DNA of 64,000 nucleotides from Aureisphaera galaxeae (GTDB lineage: Bacteria > Bacteroidota > Bacteroidia > Flavobacteriales > Flavobacteriaceae), in contig NZ_JAQQTF010000006.1 of NCBI RefSeq assembly GCF_028561275.1, positions 62,001 to 126,000 on the forward strand, given 5' to 3'. This document shows, in pieces, positions 51,619-60,217 of this stretch. A program made the position numbers and the translations under genes. Positions within the stretch are counted from its first letter, which is position 1. Every line of letters starts with the position of its first letter. The notes under the pieces were generated by a model, which had not been told where the DNA came from, searched no databases, and saw only the letters and a list, made by a program, of their open reading frames with translations.

Positions 51619-53007
51619 TTATTGCATACTTTTTTCCTTGATTTCAGCAATGAATCGATCTGCCAAAGCATCTGCAGCTTCTTGGGATTTGGCTTCGGTA
51701 TAAATTCGGATAATGGGCTCTGTATTGGACTTTCGTAAGTGTACCCAGTTTTCGGCGAAATCGATTTTTACACCATCTATAGTTTTGATTTCTTCAGAAG
51801 CATAGGCCTCTTCCATTGCTTTTAGTAAAGCATCGACATCCAAATCTGGTGTTAACTCAATTTTCTTTTTGCTCATGTAGTACGATGGATATCCCGCACG
51901 CATAGCACTCACACTCGTTCGTTCATCGGCCAAGTGACTCAAGAAAAGTGCGATTCCTACCAAACTATCCCTACCGTAATGTAATTCTGGATAGATGATT
52001 CCTCCATTTCCTTCTCCTCCAATAACGGCGTTGGTATCCTTCATTTGTTGTACTACATTCACTTCTCCCACGGCACTGGCGGTATAGTTTCTACCATGCT
52101 TTTGGGTGACATCGCGTAGGGCTCGTGAAGATGACATATTGGAAACGGTGTCTCCAGGAGTGTGCCTCAATACATAATCGGCTACCGCTACCAAGGTATA
52201 TTCCTCCCCAAACATCTCTCCCTTTTCATCTACAAAGGCCAATCGATCCACATCGGGGTCTACCACAATACCGAAATCGGCACGTTCCTTTATAACCATT
52301 TCCATGAGGTCCGTAAGATGTTCCTTTAGAGGTTCGGGATTATGCGGGAATTCTCCGTTTGGCGTACAATACAATTTCACGGGTTGTACTCCCAACGCCT
52401 CAAGCAATAAAGGAACAGCAATCCCTCCGGTAGAATTCACTCCGTCTACAACCACTTTAAATCCAGCTTTTTTAATGGCTTCTACATTTACCAGATCCAA
52501 ATTGAGGATTTCTTCAATATGAAGATCGAAATAGGCATCGTTTCTACTCACTTTACCCAATGCATCTACTTCCGCAAAGGAGATCTGCCCTGCTTCGGCT
52601 ATATCCAATACACGCTGTCCCGCTGCTGCATTTAGGAATTCCCCTTTGTTATTCAATAATTTAAGGGCATTCCATTGCTTGGGGTTATGGCTTGCAGTAA
52701 GAATGATCCCGCCATCCGCATGTTCCAAATCGACTGCTACTTCGACCGTAGGCGTAGTCGATAGCCCTAAGTCGATCACATCGATTCCTAATCCGATAAG
52801 GGTATTCATGACCAATTGTTGAATCATTTCCCCCGAAATCCTAGCGTCCCTACCTACGACCACGCGATAGTTGTCCTTGTTGCGCTGTTCTTTCACCCAA
52901 GTTCCATAAGCGGCCGCATAAGTCACTGCATCGATTGGTGTTAAATTCTCTTTTTGAGGGCCTCCAATGGTTCCTCGGATTCCAGAAATGGATTTGATTA
53001 AGGTCAT
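51619..53007 (-). CDS. glmM: Phosphoglucosamine/phosphomanno-mutase (GlmM-type)
   Basis: The ATG at 53005-53007 gives 462 residues with all four phosphohexomutase domains: the phosphoserine loop TASHNPKQWNALK (about residue 100), the metal loop DPDVDRLAFVDEKG, the sugar-binding GGEGNGGIIYPE and the phosphate-binding SNTEPIIRIYTE. In Bacteroidota this form makes glucosamine-1-phosphate for UDP-GlcNAc, which would also feed the bacillosamine-type pathway in this window. An in-frame start 28 codons upstream would cross the promoter -7 box at 53023-53030 and the divergent gene's leader, so it is rejected. Confidence 0.92.
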   Translation of the reverse strand: MTLIKSISGIRGTIGGPQKENLTPIDAVTYAAAYGTWVKEQRNKDNYRVVVGRDARISGEMIQQLVMNTLIGLGIDVIDLGLSTTPTVEVAVDLEHADGGIILTASHNPKQWNALKLLNNKGEFLNAAAGQRVLDIAEAGQISFAEVDALGKVSRNDAYFDLHIEEILNLDLVNVEAIKKAGFKVVVDGVNSTGGIAVPLLLEALGVQPVKLYCTPNGEFPHNPEPLKEHLTDLMEMVIKERADFGIVVDPDVDRLAFVDEKGEMFGEEYTLVAVADYVLRHTPGDTVSNMSSSRALRDVTQKHGRNYTASAVGEVNVVQQMKDTNAVIGGEGNGGIIYPELHYGRDSLVGIALFLSHLADERTSVSAMRAGYPSYYMSKKKIELTPDLDVDALLKAMEEAYASEEIKTIDGVKIDFAENWVHLRKSNTEPIIRIYTEAKSQEAADALADRFIAEIKEKSMQ

Positions 53008-53022
53008 TATTCGAAATTTTGG

Positions 53023-53030
53023 CAAAGATA
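53023..53030 (-). promoter_or_regulatory. -7 box before glmM
   Basis: TATCTTTG on the minus strand matches TAnnTTTG exactly and lies 16 bp before the glmM ATG. The -33 region has no clear TTTG. It supports the shorter glmM start. Confidence 0.4.
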
Positions 53031-53075
53031 CTTTTAAAACGGAAATGTTATGTTGCGTTTTTGTAAATTGTCCTA

Positions 53076-53660
53076 ATGAATTTTCTCGCACATATATACC
53101 TTTCGGGAGAGGATGAAGGAATTACAATTGGCAATTTTATCGCCGATGGCATAAAAGGAAAAAGGTATGAGAAGTATCCACCACAAATTCAAAAGGGAAT
53201 ATTGTTGCACCGTGCCATCGACTCTTATACCGATCAACATCCTACGGTAAAGCAAAGTACCAAGCGACTTCATAAAAAATATGGACATTACAGCGGGGTA
53301 ATTGTAGACATTCTCTACGATCATTTCTTGGCCAAGAATTGGCAACAATATCACAGTACACCTTTGGCCGCTTATGTAGAGAATTTCTACGAATTACTAC
53401 GAACCAATTTCGATATACTCCCTACACGTATTCAACGCATGATGCCTTATATGATAAGCGATAATTGGTTATTGAGCTATGCCTCCATTCAGGGGATAAG
53501 CAAAATTTTAAGTCAGATGAACGTTAGGACAAAAGGCATCTCCAAAATGAATTTTGCTGTGTTAGAATTGGAAGAATTCTATACTGAATTTGAACAGGAA
53601 TTTACCGACTTTTTCGAAGAGCTCATCGCCTACTCTAAAAACAAACTAGCTGAATTATGA
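53076..53660 (+). CDS. acpH: Acyl carrier protein phosphodiesterase-like protein (AcpH, DUF479)
   Basis: The 194-residue all-alpha protein fits AcpH: MNFLAHIYLSGEDEGITIGNF with the metal ligand His, DGIKGKRYEKYPP, GILLHRAIDSYTDQHP and IVDILYDHFLAKNW. AcpH removes the 4'-phosphopantetheine arm from holo-ACP; some family members have other phosphodiester substrates. The last four bases overlap the start of the gamma-glutamyltransferase gene (ATGA), so the two genes are translationally linked, though functionally unrelated as far as I can see. Confidence 0.9.
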   Translation: MNFLAHIYLSGEDEGITIGNFIADGIKGKRYEKYPPQIQKGILLHRAIDSYTDQHPTVKQSTKRLHKKYGHYSGVIVDILYDHFLAKNWQQYHSTPLAAYVENFYELLRTNFDILPTRIQRMMPYMISDNWLLSYASIQGISKILSQMNVRTKGISKMNFAVLELEEFYTEFEQEFTDFFEELIAYSKNKLAEL

Positions 53661-55351
53661 AACTAAAATGGTTACCCCTTCTCTTACTGCTTATTGCTTG
53701 TAAAAACGAAACTCCTGTTGAAGAAAAAGTACCCGAAATTGGCGTCTTGGCACCGAATGCCATGGTCGTTTCGGCACGGGAAGAAGCCTCACGGATTGGA
53801 GCCGATATTATGAAGAAAGGCGGTAATGCTTTCGATGCCATGGTGGCTACCGAAATGGCCTTGGCAGTTGCCTATCCCTATGCTGGGAATCTAGGAGGGG
53901 GCGGTTTTATGGTCTACCGGACAAAATATGGTGAATTGGGGGCTTTCGATTACCGTGAAAAAGCACCTATCGAAGCCCATCGGGACATGTATTTGGATGA
54001 AAATGGAGAATATGTTCAGGATAAGAGTAAAGTAGGAGGATTGGCCGTAGGTGTACCGGGCACTATTGCAGGTATCTTTGCCGTGCACAGTAAACTGGGT
54101 ACGTTGCCCATTGAGGATATTTTGGCACCCGTCATTGAATTGGCCCGGGAAGGTTTTATCATTACCGAAATGCAGGCGGGACGATTCAACAAATACGGTC
54201 CCATTTTCGAAGAGGTTACTGGAGAACCTACGATATACAGCGGCACTTTTAAGGAAGGAGATCGTTTTAAAAACGAAGCTTTGGCCAATACATTAGCACG
54301 TATCGCCGAAAATGGTAGTGCCGAGTTTTATCAAGGAAAAACCGGGCAGAAATTGGTAGATTTCATTCAGAATCACGGAGGCATCATTACCATGAAAGAT
54401 TTAGATGCCTACGATGCCGAACTACGGGAACCACTCGTGTTCGATTATAAAGATTTGAAGGTAATTTCTATGTCTCCTCCTTCCAGCGGGGGAATCTGTT
54501 TGGCGCAGATTCTTAATTCGGTAGAACCCTATCCACTTAAAGAATATGGGCACAATTCAGTGAAGGCCATACAGGTGATTACAGAGGCCGAACGTCGAGC
54601 TTATGCGGATCGCAGTTTTTATCTTGGCGATCCCGATTTTGTAGACATACCTGTGGACACACTGATTTCAGAAAAGTACCTTAATGGTAGAATGGATGAT
54701 TTTTCGTTTGATCAAGCCACGGCTTCTTCAAGTTTGTCCCATGGAAGCATTCCTGGCTACGAAAGTACCGAAACGACCCATTACTCCATTGTAGATCCTT
54801 TTGGCAATGCCATAGCGGTAACCACAACCCTTAATGCTGCGTTCGGGTCGAAACTGTACGTACCAGAACTCGGTTTCTTCCTAAACAATGAAATGGACGA
54901 TTTTAGTGCCAAACCCGGTGAACCCAATATGTTTGGGCTTATTGGTGGAGAAGCGAATGCCATTGCACCCCAAAAGCGTATGCTGAGTTCCATGACACCC
55001 ACTTTGGTTGAAAAAGATGGTGAATTCTGGATGAGCGTGGGGACTCCAGGGGGATCTACCATCATTACCTCCGTGCTACAAACTATTTTGAATGTCTACG
55101 AATACGAAATGAGCATGCAGGATGCGGTAAACGCTCCTAGATTCCACCATCAATGGTTGCCCGATTTGGTCATGTTCGAACCTAAATCCTTTGATCCGGA
55201 AACTCTTAGAGCACTCGAGGAAAAAGGCTATACGATAGATGAACAAAATGCACCCGTAATTGGCAAGGTGGATGCCATTTTAAAACTTCCCGATGGCACC
55301 TATGAGGGTGGCGCCGATCGTCGGGGAGATGACACTGCTGTGGGTTTTTAA
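53657..55351 (+). CDS. ggt: Gamma-glutamyltransferase lipoprotein
   Basis: The 564-residue Ntn-hydrolase precursor has a lipoprotein signal (LLLIACKNE). The large subunit contains GGGGFMVYRT and the DYREKAP segment. The autocleavage/nucleophile Thr sits in STETTHYSIVDPFGN (about residue 375), which becomes the N-terminus of the small subunit. The small subunit has NNEMDDFSAKPG and TPGGSTIITSV. It hydrolyses glutathione and gamma-glutamyl compounds in the periplasm or at the surface, releasing glutamate and Cys-Gly. The anchor Cys suggests membrane attachment. A palindrome and a terminator-like repeat follow at 55358 and 55408. Confidence 0.94.
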   Translation: MKLKWLPLLLLLIACKNETPVEEKVPEIGVLAPNAMVVSAREEASRIGADIMKKGGNAFDAMVATEMALAVAYPYAGNLGGGGFMVYRTKYGELGAFDYREKAPIEAHRDMYLDENGEYVQDKSKVGGLAVGVPGTIAGIFAVHSKLGTLPIEDILAPVIELAREGFIITEMQAGRFNKYGPIFEEVTGEPTIYSGTFKEGDRFKNEALANTLARIAENGSAEFYQGKTGQKLVDFIQNHGGIITMKDLDAYDAELREPLVFDYKDLKVISMSPPSSGGICLAQILNSVEPYPLKEYGHNSVKAIQVITEAERRAYADRSFYLGDPDFVDIPVDTLISEKYLNGRMDDFSFDQATASSSLSHGSIPGYESTETTHYSIVDPFGNAIAVTTTLNAAFGSKLYVPELGFFLNNEMDDFSAKPGEPNMFGLIGGEANAIAPQKRMLSSMTPTLVEKDGEFWMSVGTPGGSTIITSVLQTILNVYEYEMSMQDAVNAPRFHHQWLPDLVMFEPKSFDPETLRALEEKGYTIDEQNAPVIGKVDAILKLPDGTYEGGADRRGDDTAVGF

Positions 55352-55357
55352 AGGGTT

Positions 55358-55371
55358 TTATGCGCGCATAA
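55358..55371. repeat. 14-bp perfect palindrome after ggt
   Basis: TTATGCGCGCATAA begins 7 bp after the ggt stop codon. A GC-rich core flanked by AT is unusual against the local composition. It may be a protein-binding site or part of a transcript-end hairpin. Confidence 0.25.
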
Positions 55372-55407
55372 CAGGTAGTTTGTCGATAAAAGCAAACACG
55401 ACAACGA

Positions 55408-55429
55408 TTTGTAGGTAATTTACTACAAA
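55408..55429 (+). terminator. Possible terminator hairpin downstream of ggt
   Basis: TTTGTAG (55408-55414) pairs with CTACAAA (55423-55429) across an 8-base loop, and a T run begins 7 bp later. The stem is AT-rich and the T run is displaced, so termination would be weak. The rest of the 204-bp gap 55352-55555 shows no gene. Confidence 0.3.
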
Positions 55430-55555
55430 CTAAGGGTTTTTCGTTTATTTTTGATATTCTAACCAAATTTCGATAGACCCCGTGTGATTGCGCATATATT
55501 GTGGCTTTCCAGAGTTGCAAATCCCCTGTAGTAGCAGTTACGGTGCTTAGTATAA

Positions 55556-56569
55556 ATGAAAGCGAACTCTTTCTTCAAGGATTTGTACGCCGTTATACCG
55601 CTATTTATTAGTGGGTTGCTATGTATTGGTCTTATTCTACTGCTTTGGCAAAAGCAAACTGTCGATGTAACGTTCGCAAAAACACTAGAAGACATCACCA
55701 CCGTCTTTATGGCCATTAGTGGCATCTTGGCCACCGTTATTATGGTATACCTCGCCTTTATGGCCAGCAGTCTAAAGCGCCTAAGGGACGACGCCATAGA
55801 TACCCTGAGCAAGATCACCCAAAAAATGCACAATTTTAGAAGCATTATAGAATTGCTTATGCGATCCAAAATGTGGTTGCCCGGCCTAAGGGAATACATC
55901 GATGACGAATTTGCTGGTCTTACCTTCTTTGATGTCAAGGAATTCTATAAGGGTAAATCGAAATTGGCTATTGAGTTCCTTCAGGAAAGCCATCATTACG
56001 AGGATACGGAAAATCTTTACTTGGAATTAAAGTCCCTTCTCATGACCAGTCCCAAAGAAAAGAACATTCCAGAAAGTATTCGTTATCCCAAGATCTACCA
56101 TCAGGATATTGTTGCCAAGTGGTTGGAACACAAATGTGGATCTGGGCTGTGGTATTATTTTGGGTATAAATACGGAAGTTTCAAGGAAGCCTTGGATTTT
56201 AATACCGTATTCGAACGGCATCAGGAAAAGATCATGACGTTGGCCAATGCAATTGATGGAGAGGCCTTTCAGGACTCTTCATTTAACGAGGTTTTCTTGG
56301 CCAAATTGGGAGAATATATGAGCAATGAAGTCATTCCCAAACTCTTTCAGTTTCAAGGGAAATCCAATAAGCGAATGCCTTCCTTGTTGAAATACCTCTA
56401 CTTTGTTTTCCTTTTCCTAGTCTTTGCTGGGATTTTGCTACCCCTTGCCTACCTCCTATTCAATTTACCTATCATTTCGCTCATCATTAGCTTCTCGCTC
56501 ATCATAAGTACCATCTTCTTCATCTCAATCAGTTTCTATCAGTTCTTGATGAAGGAAGCCAACGGATAG
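55556..56569 (+). CDS. Uncharacterised membrane protein with paired N- and C-terminal helices
   Basis: I do not recognise this 337-residue protein. Two hydrophobic helices lie near the N-terminus (about 13-33, VIPLFISGLLCIGLILLLW, and 47-70, VFMAISGILATVIMVYLAF), followed by a soluble, mainly helical region of about 200 residues with many Glu/Lys/Phe. Two more helices are near the C-terminus (about 277-325). The pattern resembles membrane proteins with a large cytosolic helical domain between TM hairpins. No enzyme motif is visible. It stands alone between ggt and uvrA, with about 200 bp upstream and 89 bp downstream. Codon use looks like the neighbours. Confidence 0.75.
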   Translation: MKANSFFKDLYAVIPLFISGLLCIGLILLLWQKQTVDVTFAKTLEDITTVFMAISGILATVIMVYLAFMASSLKRLRDDAIDTLSKITQKMHNFRSIIELLMRSKMWLPGLREYIDDEFAGLTFFDVKEFYKGKSKLAIEFLQESHHYEDTENLYLELKSLLMTSPKEKNIPESIRYPKIYHQDIVAKWLEHKCGSGLWYYFGYKYGSFKEALDFNTVFERHQEKIMTLANAIDGEAFQDSSFNEVFLAKLGEYMSNEVIPKLFQFQGKSNKRMPSLLKYLYFVFLFLVFAGILLPLAYLLFNLPIISLIISFSLIISTIFFISISFYQFLMKEANG

Positions 56570-56621
56570 TTTTTTAAGTAAAATTTTTTGATAACTCCTT
56601 CATTTTCGGGTACGTTCGGGC

Positions 56622-56652
56622 TTTAAATTTTAAAAGCATTTAAGTACTTTTG
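56622..56652 (+). promoter_or_regulatory. Promoter of uvrA
   Basis: TTTA (56622-56625), 19-nt spacer and a perfect TACTTTTG (56645-56652). The ATG at 56659 is only 6 bp downstream, implying a near-leaderless mRNA. An in-frame TTG at 56650 lies inside the -7 box and is excluded as a start. No LexA-type palindrome was noticed in this stretch. Confidence 0.55.
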
Positions 56653-56658
56653 CAAACT

Positions 56659-59490
56659 ATGGCAAAAAGTGAAGAAGTTATTGAGGTTTTAGGGGCCCGT
56701 GTTCATAATTTAAAGAACATAGACGTTACCATTCCAAGGGAAGAATTGGTAGTAATTACAGGGCTTTCTGGGAGTGGAAAGTCCTCTTTGGCGTTCGACA
56801 CCATTTATGCAGAAGGGCAACGTCGTTATATTGAAACTTTCTCTGCCTACGCCCGTCAATTCTTGGGTAGCTTAGAGCGTCCCGATGTGGATAAAATAGA
56901 AGGGCTTTCCCCTGTTATTGCCATAGAACAGAAAACCACCAGTAGAAGTCCGCGATCTACCGTTGGGACGATTACCGAAATCTACGACTTTCTTCGTCTT
57001 CTATTTGCCCGTGCGAGTGATGCCTTTAGTTATCAAACAGGCGAAAAAATGGTCAGCTATAGCGATGAGCAGATAAAACAGCTCATCATCAAGGATTTCG
57101 ATGGAAAAAAAGTAAGCATTCTCTCTCCAGTAGTGCGCGCTCGAAAAGGGCATTACCGTGAACTTTTTGAGCAAATTGGTAAGCAAGGATTTTTGAAGGT
57201 ACGCGTCGATGGTGAAGTCTTGGATATCGTGAAAGGCATGCGTATTGATCGATACAAAACCCACGATATTGAAATTGTGATCGATCGCTTAAGGATTTCG
57301 GAGGCCAGCGATCAAGACAATCGTCTTACCGAAACCATCCTCACAGCCATGTACCACGGCGATGACGTGCTCATGGTATTGGACCATGAAACGGATGCCG
57401 TTCGATTCTTTAGTAGATCGTTAATGTGTCCCACTTCTGGAATTTCATACCCCAATCCAGAACCCAATAACTTTTCGTTCAATTCCCCCAAAGGAATGTG
57501 CCCCAATTGCAAGGGCTTGGGCGAATTGCATCAAGTGAATTTGGATAAAATTGTACCAGACAAATCCCTGTCTATAAAACAAGGTGCATTGGCCCCTCAC
57601 GGCCCACAAAAGAGCAATTGGGTCTTCAAGCAATTGGAAATCATTGCCACCAAATACAATTTTAAGCTCAGCGATCCTTTCGATAGTATCCCAGAAGAAG
57701 CCAAAGACATCATCTTTCATGGTGGAAAAGAAACTTTTGATGTAGCCTCCAAAACTTTGGGAATTACCCGCAATTATAAAATCGATTTCGAAGGAGTAGC
57801 CACCTTCCTTCAAAATACTTTTGAGGCGAACGAATCCAAATCCTTGCAACGTTGGGCCAAGGAATATATGGATAAGATTCCATGTTCCGAATGTGGTGGA
57901 AGTCGACTTCGGAAGGAATCCCTCAACTTCAAAATAAACGGAAAGAGCATTGCCGATCTTGCCTCTATGGATGTTATAGAGCTTTCGGAATGGTTTGCAG
58001 ATATAGAAAAGGACCTAAGCGAAACCCAACTGAAAATCGCTTCAGAAATCATCAAGGAAGTACGTGCACGATTGGGCTTCTTGGTCAATGTAGGACTAAC
58101 CTATCTTTCCCTGAATCGAAGCTCTAAATCCCTTTCGGGAGGGGAAGCACAACGAATCCGTCTGGCCACGCAAATCGGTTCTCAATTGGTGGGGGTACTC
58201 TATATTTTGGATGAACCCAGTATTGGATTGCACCAACGAGATAACGAACGCCTAATCGATTCTTTGGTTCAGTTAAAAAACATAGGAAACAGTGTCATTG
58301 TGGTAGAGCACGACAAGGACATGATTGAGAAAGCCAACTATGTCATCGATATAGGACCCGCCGCTGGAAAACACGGTGGGGAAATCGTTTCGGAAGGAAC
58401 CCCAACCGAGATTTTGGCGCATCATACCCTTACCGCCGATTACCTAAACGGCACCAAAGAAATTGAAATCCCCAATGAAAGACGTAAAGGGAATGGACAC
58501 ATTCTTTCGTTGAAAGGAGCTACAGGAAACAACCTGAAGAAAGTAAGTATTGATATTCCTCTGGGCAAGATGATCGGTGTTACTGGAGTTTCCGGAAGTG
58601 GGAAATCGACCCTGATTAATGAAACCCTCTACCCCATTCTAAATGCTCACTTCTTTAATGGGGTTAAAAAGCCGATGCCCTACACCAAAATTGATGGGTT
58701 AAAGCACATTGATAAGGTAATCGATATCAATCAGTCGCCCATTGGACGTACCCCACGATCCAACCCGGCTACCTATACTGGTGTATTTTCAGAAATACGG
58801 AATCTATTTGCCAAGGTTCCAGAAGCGATGATCCGTGGATATAAACCGGGACGATTCAGCTTTAATGTATCTGGCGGACGTTGCGAAACCTGTCAAGGAG
58901 GTGGACTTAAAGTCATAGAGATGAACTTCCTTCCCGATGTGTATGTGGAATGTGAAACCTGTCAAGGAAAGCGTTTCAATAGGGAAACCTTAGAAATTCG
59001 CTACAAAGGGAAGTCCATTTATGATGTACTGGAAATGACCATTAACGAGGCATGTGCCTTCTTCGAGCACATTCCGAAGATCTATCGTAAACTAAAAACC
59101 ATTCAGGATGTAGGATTGGGATACATTACCCTTGGGCAACAATCTACCACGCTTTCTGGAGGAGAAGCCCAGCGTATTAAATTGGCCACGGAGCTTTCCA
59201 AAAGGGATACGGGAAATACGTTCTATATTTTAGATGAACCCACTACCGGGCTTCATTTCGAAGATATTCGAGTATTGTTGTTGGTGTTGAATAAATTGGT
59301 CGACAAAGGCAATACCGTTTTGATCATTGAACACAATCTCGATGTAATTAAAACGGTAGATTACATTATCGACATTGGTCCTGAAGGTGGAAAAAAGGGA
59401 GGAAAGGTAGTCGCTATCGGAACTCCAGAAGAAATAGTAACACAGGGAAAAGGGCATACCGCCAGATTCCTGAAAAAAGAACTACATTAG
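56659..59490 (+). CDS. uvrA: Excinuclease ABC subunit A
   Basis: The 943-residue protein has two ABC ATPase halves. The first has Walker A TGLSGSGKSSLAFDT, zinc module Cys pairs (CPNCKGLG and CSECGGSRL regions), signature SLSGGEAQRIRLA and Walker B VLYILDEPSIGLHQRD. The second has TGVSGSGKSTLINETL, the zinc finger CETCQGGG/CETCQGKRF, TLSGGEAQRIKLA and FYILDEPTTGLHFED. UvrA finds helix-distorting lesions and loads UvrB in nucleotide excision repair. Length is normal and all motifs are intact. Confidence 0.97.
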   Translation: MAKSEEVIEVLGARVHNLKNIDVTIPREELVVITGLSGSGKSSLAFDTIYAEGQRRYIETFSAYARQFLGSLERPDVDKIEGLSPVIAIEQKTTSRSPRSTVGTITEIYDFLRLLFARASDAFSYQTGEKMVSYSDEQIKQLIIKDFDGKKVSILSPVVRARKGHYRELFEQIGKQGFLKVRVDGEVLDIVKGMRIDRYKTHDIEIVIDRLRISEASDQDNRLTETILTAMYHGDDVLMVLDHETDAVRFFSRSLMCPTSGISYPNPEPNNFSFNSPKGMCPNCKGLGELHQVNLDKIVPDKSLSIKQGALAPHGPQKSNWVFKQLEIIATKYNFKLSDPFDSIPEEAKDIIFHGGKETFDVASKTLGITRNYKIDFEGVATFLQNTFEANESKSLQRWAKEYMDKIPCSECGGSRLRKESLNFKINGKSIADLASMDVIELSEWFADIEKDLSETQLKIASEIIKEVRARLGFLVNVGLTYLSLNRSSKSLSGGEAQRIRLATQIGSQLVGVLYILDEPSIGLHQRDNERLIDSLVQLKNIGNSVIVVEHDKDMIEKANYVIDIGPAAGKHGGEIVSEGTPTEILAHHTLTADYLNGTKEIEIPNERRKGNGHILSLKGATGNNLKKVSIDIPLGKMIGVTGVSGSGKSTLINETLYPILNAHFFNGVKKPMPYTKIDGLKHIDKVIDINQSPIGRTPRSNPATYTGVFSEIRNLFAKVPEAMIRGYKPGRFSFNVSGGRCETCQGGGLKVIEMNFLPDVYVECETCQGKRFNRETLEIRYKGKSIYDVLEMTINEACAFFEHIPKIYRKLKTIQDVGLGYITLGQQSTTLSGGEAQRIKLATELSKRDTGNTFYILDEPTTGLHFEDIRVLLLVLNKLVDKGNTVLIIEHNLDVIKTVDYIIDIGPEGGKKGGKVVAIGTPEEIVTQGKGHTARFLKKELH

Positions 59491-59525
59491 CCTATTGGAG
59501 GTAGGCTTCAATAAAAAATTGCGCT

Positions 59526-60215
59526 ATGAGAACTGAAAATCATCAGAAGAACTGGAACGAAATAAAAACAAACGACTCTTGGGCTATCTTCAAGATCATG
59601 GGTGAGTTTGTAAATGGATTTGAAAGCATGAGCAATATTGGCCCATGCGTTTCGATCTTTGGTTCTGCACGTACAAAACCCAACGATAAGTACTACGAAT
59701 TGGCCATAAGTGTGGCCAAAAAGATTTCCGAACACGGCTATGGTGTTATTACCGGTGGTGGACCTGGAATCATGGAGGCAGGTAATAAAGGAGCTCACTT
59801 GGCTGGGGGAACTTCGGTAGGATTGAATATCGACCTTCCTTTCGAGCAACATGACAATCCCTATATCGACAGTGATAAAAGCTTAGATTTCGACTACTTC
59901 TTCGTTCGAAAAGTAATGTTCGTTAAGTACTCACAAGGGTTTGTAGTCATGCCCGGTGGTTTTGGAACTTTAGATGAACTCTTCGAAGCGATGACACTCA
60001 TCCAAACCCATAAAATTCAGCAGTTCCCTATCATTCTTGTAGGCACCGAATTTTGGGGTGGACTTATGGATTGGATCAAGAGCACCCTATTGGATGCACA
60101 CCACAACATAAGCCCAACAGATTTGGATCTTTTCCACCTTGTAGATACAGAAGATCAAGTATTACAAATACTGGACGACTTCTATAACAAAGCAAACTTT
60201 AGTCCTAATTTCTAA
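59526..60215 (+). CDS. LOG-family (TIGR00730) nucleotide phosphoribohydrolase
   Basis: The 229-residue Rossmann protein has the two LOG motifs: GGGPGIMEAGNKGA (about residue 80) and PGGFGTLDELFEAMTLIQT (about 145), and no signal peptide. Family members cleave the N-glycosidic bond of AMP-like nucleotides or cytokinin ribotides. The physiological substrate is uncertain; TIGR00730 proteins with this extended N-terminus are common in Bacteroidota. It lies 35 bp after uvrA and 2 bp before the EEP gene. Confidence 0.9.
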   Translation: MRTENHQKNWNEIKTNDSWAIFKIMGEFVNGFESMSNIGPCVSIFGSARTKPNDKYYELAISVAKKISEHGYGVITGGGPGIMEAGNKGAHLAGGTSVGLNIDLPFEQHDNPYIDSDKSLDFDYFFVRKVMFVKYSQGFVVMPGGFGTLDELFEAMTLIQTHKIQQFPIILVGTEFWGGLMDWIKSTLLDAHHNISPTDLDLFHLVDTEDQVLQILDDFYNKANFSPNF

Positions 60216-60217
60216 TT

